Below, piece by piece: positions 6,063-6,283 of a DNA stretch of 6,283 nt. Position numbers and translations under genes: made by a program. Origin of the DNA: Caryophanales bacterium UBA6356 (lineage in GTDB: Bacteria; Bacillota_I; Bacilli_A; RFN20; CAG-826); NCBI GenBank assembly GCA_002440125.1, contig DJRQ01000015.1, positions 29,510 through 35,792 on the forward strand. Reading direction: 5' to 3'. Under the pieces are notes generated by a model. It made no database searches. It had not been told where the DNA came from and saw only the letters and a program-made list of their open reading frames with translations. The first letter of the stretch is position 1. Each line of letters opens with the position of its first letter.

Positions 6063-6131
6063 ATTCCCAAAGGTTTCTTAATCTCCAAAAAGAAAATGGA
6101 GCGACCTTTCTAATGTTCTAAGAACAGCTAA

Positions 6132-6167
6132 AACTGATGTTTGTTAAGAATTTTATCATTATCAGTT
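6132..6167. repeat. Inverted repeat AACTGAT / ATCAGTT
   Basis: AACTGAT (6132-6138) and ATCAGTT (6161-6167) are perfect 7-bp inverted copies around a 22-nt AT-rich centre. As RNA this would be a weak hairpin. No T-run follows, so it is not called a terminator. Confidence 0.3.
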
Positions 6168-6197
6168 AAAGCAATGGACACGCAAAAACTGGCATAT

Positions 6198-6214
6198 CTT
6201 TAGTGAAACTAAAG
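6198..6214 (+). terminator. Perfect 7-bp hairpin followed by GCTTTT, weak terminator candidate
   Basis: CTTTAGT (6198-6204), a GAA loop and ACTAAAG (6208-6214) form a perfect stem, followed by GCTTTTAAAT. The stem is AT-rich and the T-run short, so termination would be inefficient. It lies between the transporter region and the + strand promoter at 6233, where it could insulate the next gene. Confidence 0.35.
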
Positions 6215-6232
6215 GCTTTTAAATCTATGAAA

Positions 6233-6260
6233 TAGACATCGAAAAGAAACATGATAGAAT
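6233..6260 (+). promoter_or_regulatory. Sigma-A promoter firing out of the window
   Basis: TAGACA (6233-6238, five of six to the -35) and TAGAAT (6255-6260, five of six to the -10) are 16 bp apart, with TG one base before the -10 (6252-6253), an extended -10. This is the best promoter match in the window. Transcription should begin near 6267 and serve a gene or RNA to the right of 6283. Confidence 0.5.
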
Positions 6261-6283
6261 ACGGCCGTGATTAAGCCAGGCAA

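Larger units (their letters stand above)
5963..6283. other. Intergenic region upstream of the transporter
   Basis: No gene is seen. The region holds the transporter promoter and leader, AT-rich inverted repeats and, at the right end, a + strand promoter for a gene outside the window. The longest short frame I noted (ATG 6038 to TAA 6121, 27 codons, + strand) has no ribosome binding site. Confidence 0.6.

Noticed and set aside
6038..6121. 27-codon + strand frame beginning MNIVICICDSQRF, reminiscent of LytTR response regulator N-termini
   Set aside because: It has no ribosome binding site, lacks the acidic pair of that family and stops after 27 codons. The likeness is too short to trust.

Overview
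The window looks like chromosome of a low-GC Gram-positive bacterium (Bacillota, plausibly an uncultured Bacilli/Erysipelotrichia-type lineage). The reasons are strong AGGAGG-type ribosome binding sites, AT-leaning sequence, a clostridial-style pyridoxamine kinase, a MutY of the Firmicutes type and a fused ABC-FtsX transporter of the sort common in that phylum. Tryptophan is TGG and all full-length genes end in TAA, so nothing suggests a Mollicutes code. The lineage is an inference from protein style only.

Layout. Positions 1-726 hold no convincing gene; I see short open stretches, a good ribosome binding site that leads nowhere, and a few inverted repeats, so this may be a decayed gene region. 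mutY (adenine glycosylase of oxidative DNA repair) runs on the + strand at 838-1860. It converges, with only 26 bp between stops, on a minus-strand pair: a CvpA-family membrane protein (2747-3265) followed 11 bp later by a pyridoxamine/pyridoxal kinase (1887-2735). The kinase's ribosome binding site overlaps the stop of the first gene, so the two are almost certainly co-transcribed.

Upstream of that pair, also on the minus strand, lies a large ABC transporter locus (3349-5962). It reads as one protein of about 870 residues, an ABC ATPase followed by a four-helix FtsX/MacB-type permease, but it is broken into three reading frames. A first -1 shift separates the N-terminal strand (start ATG at 5962) from the Walker A part near 5880-5890. 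A second -1 shift separates the ATPase from the permease, between about 5218 and 5160. Neither downstream piece has a credible start of its own. The simplest reading is a recently inactivated gene or assembly indels; a canonical U UUU UUG slippery heptamer in exactly the right frame at the second junction leaves programmed frameshifting open for that junction only.

The right end (5963-6283) is intergenic. It carries a plausible minus-strand promoter for the transporter, a small palindromic leader over its ribosome binding site, several AT-rich inverted repeats, a perfect hairpin at 6198-6214 and a good-looking + strand promoter at 6233-6260 that should serve a gene beyond the window. I found no CRISPR array, tRNA, rRNA or intact mobile element. 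The split transporter is the most interesting object here; I do not see evidence for a new defence or other multi-gene system.
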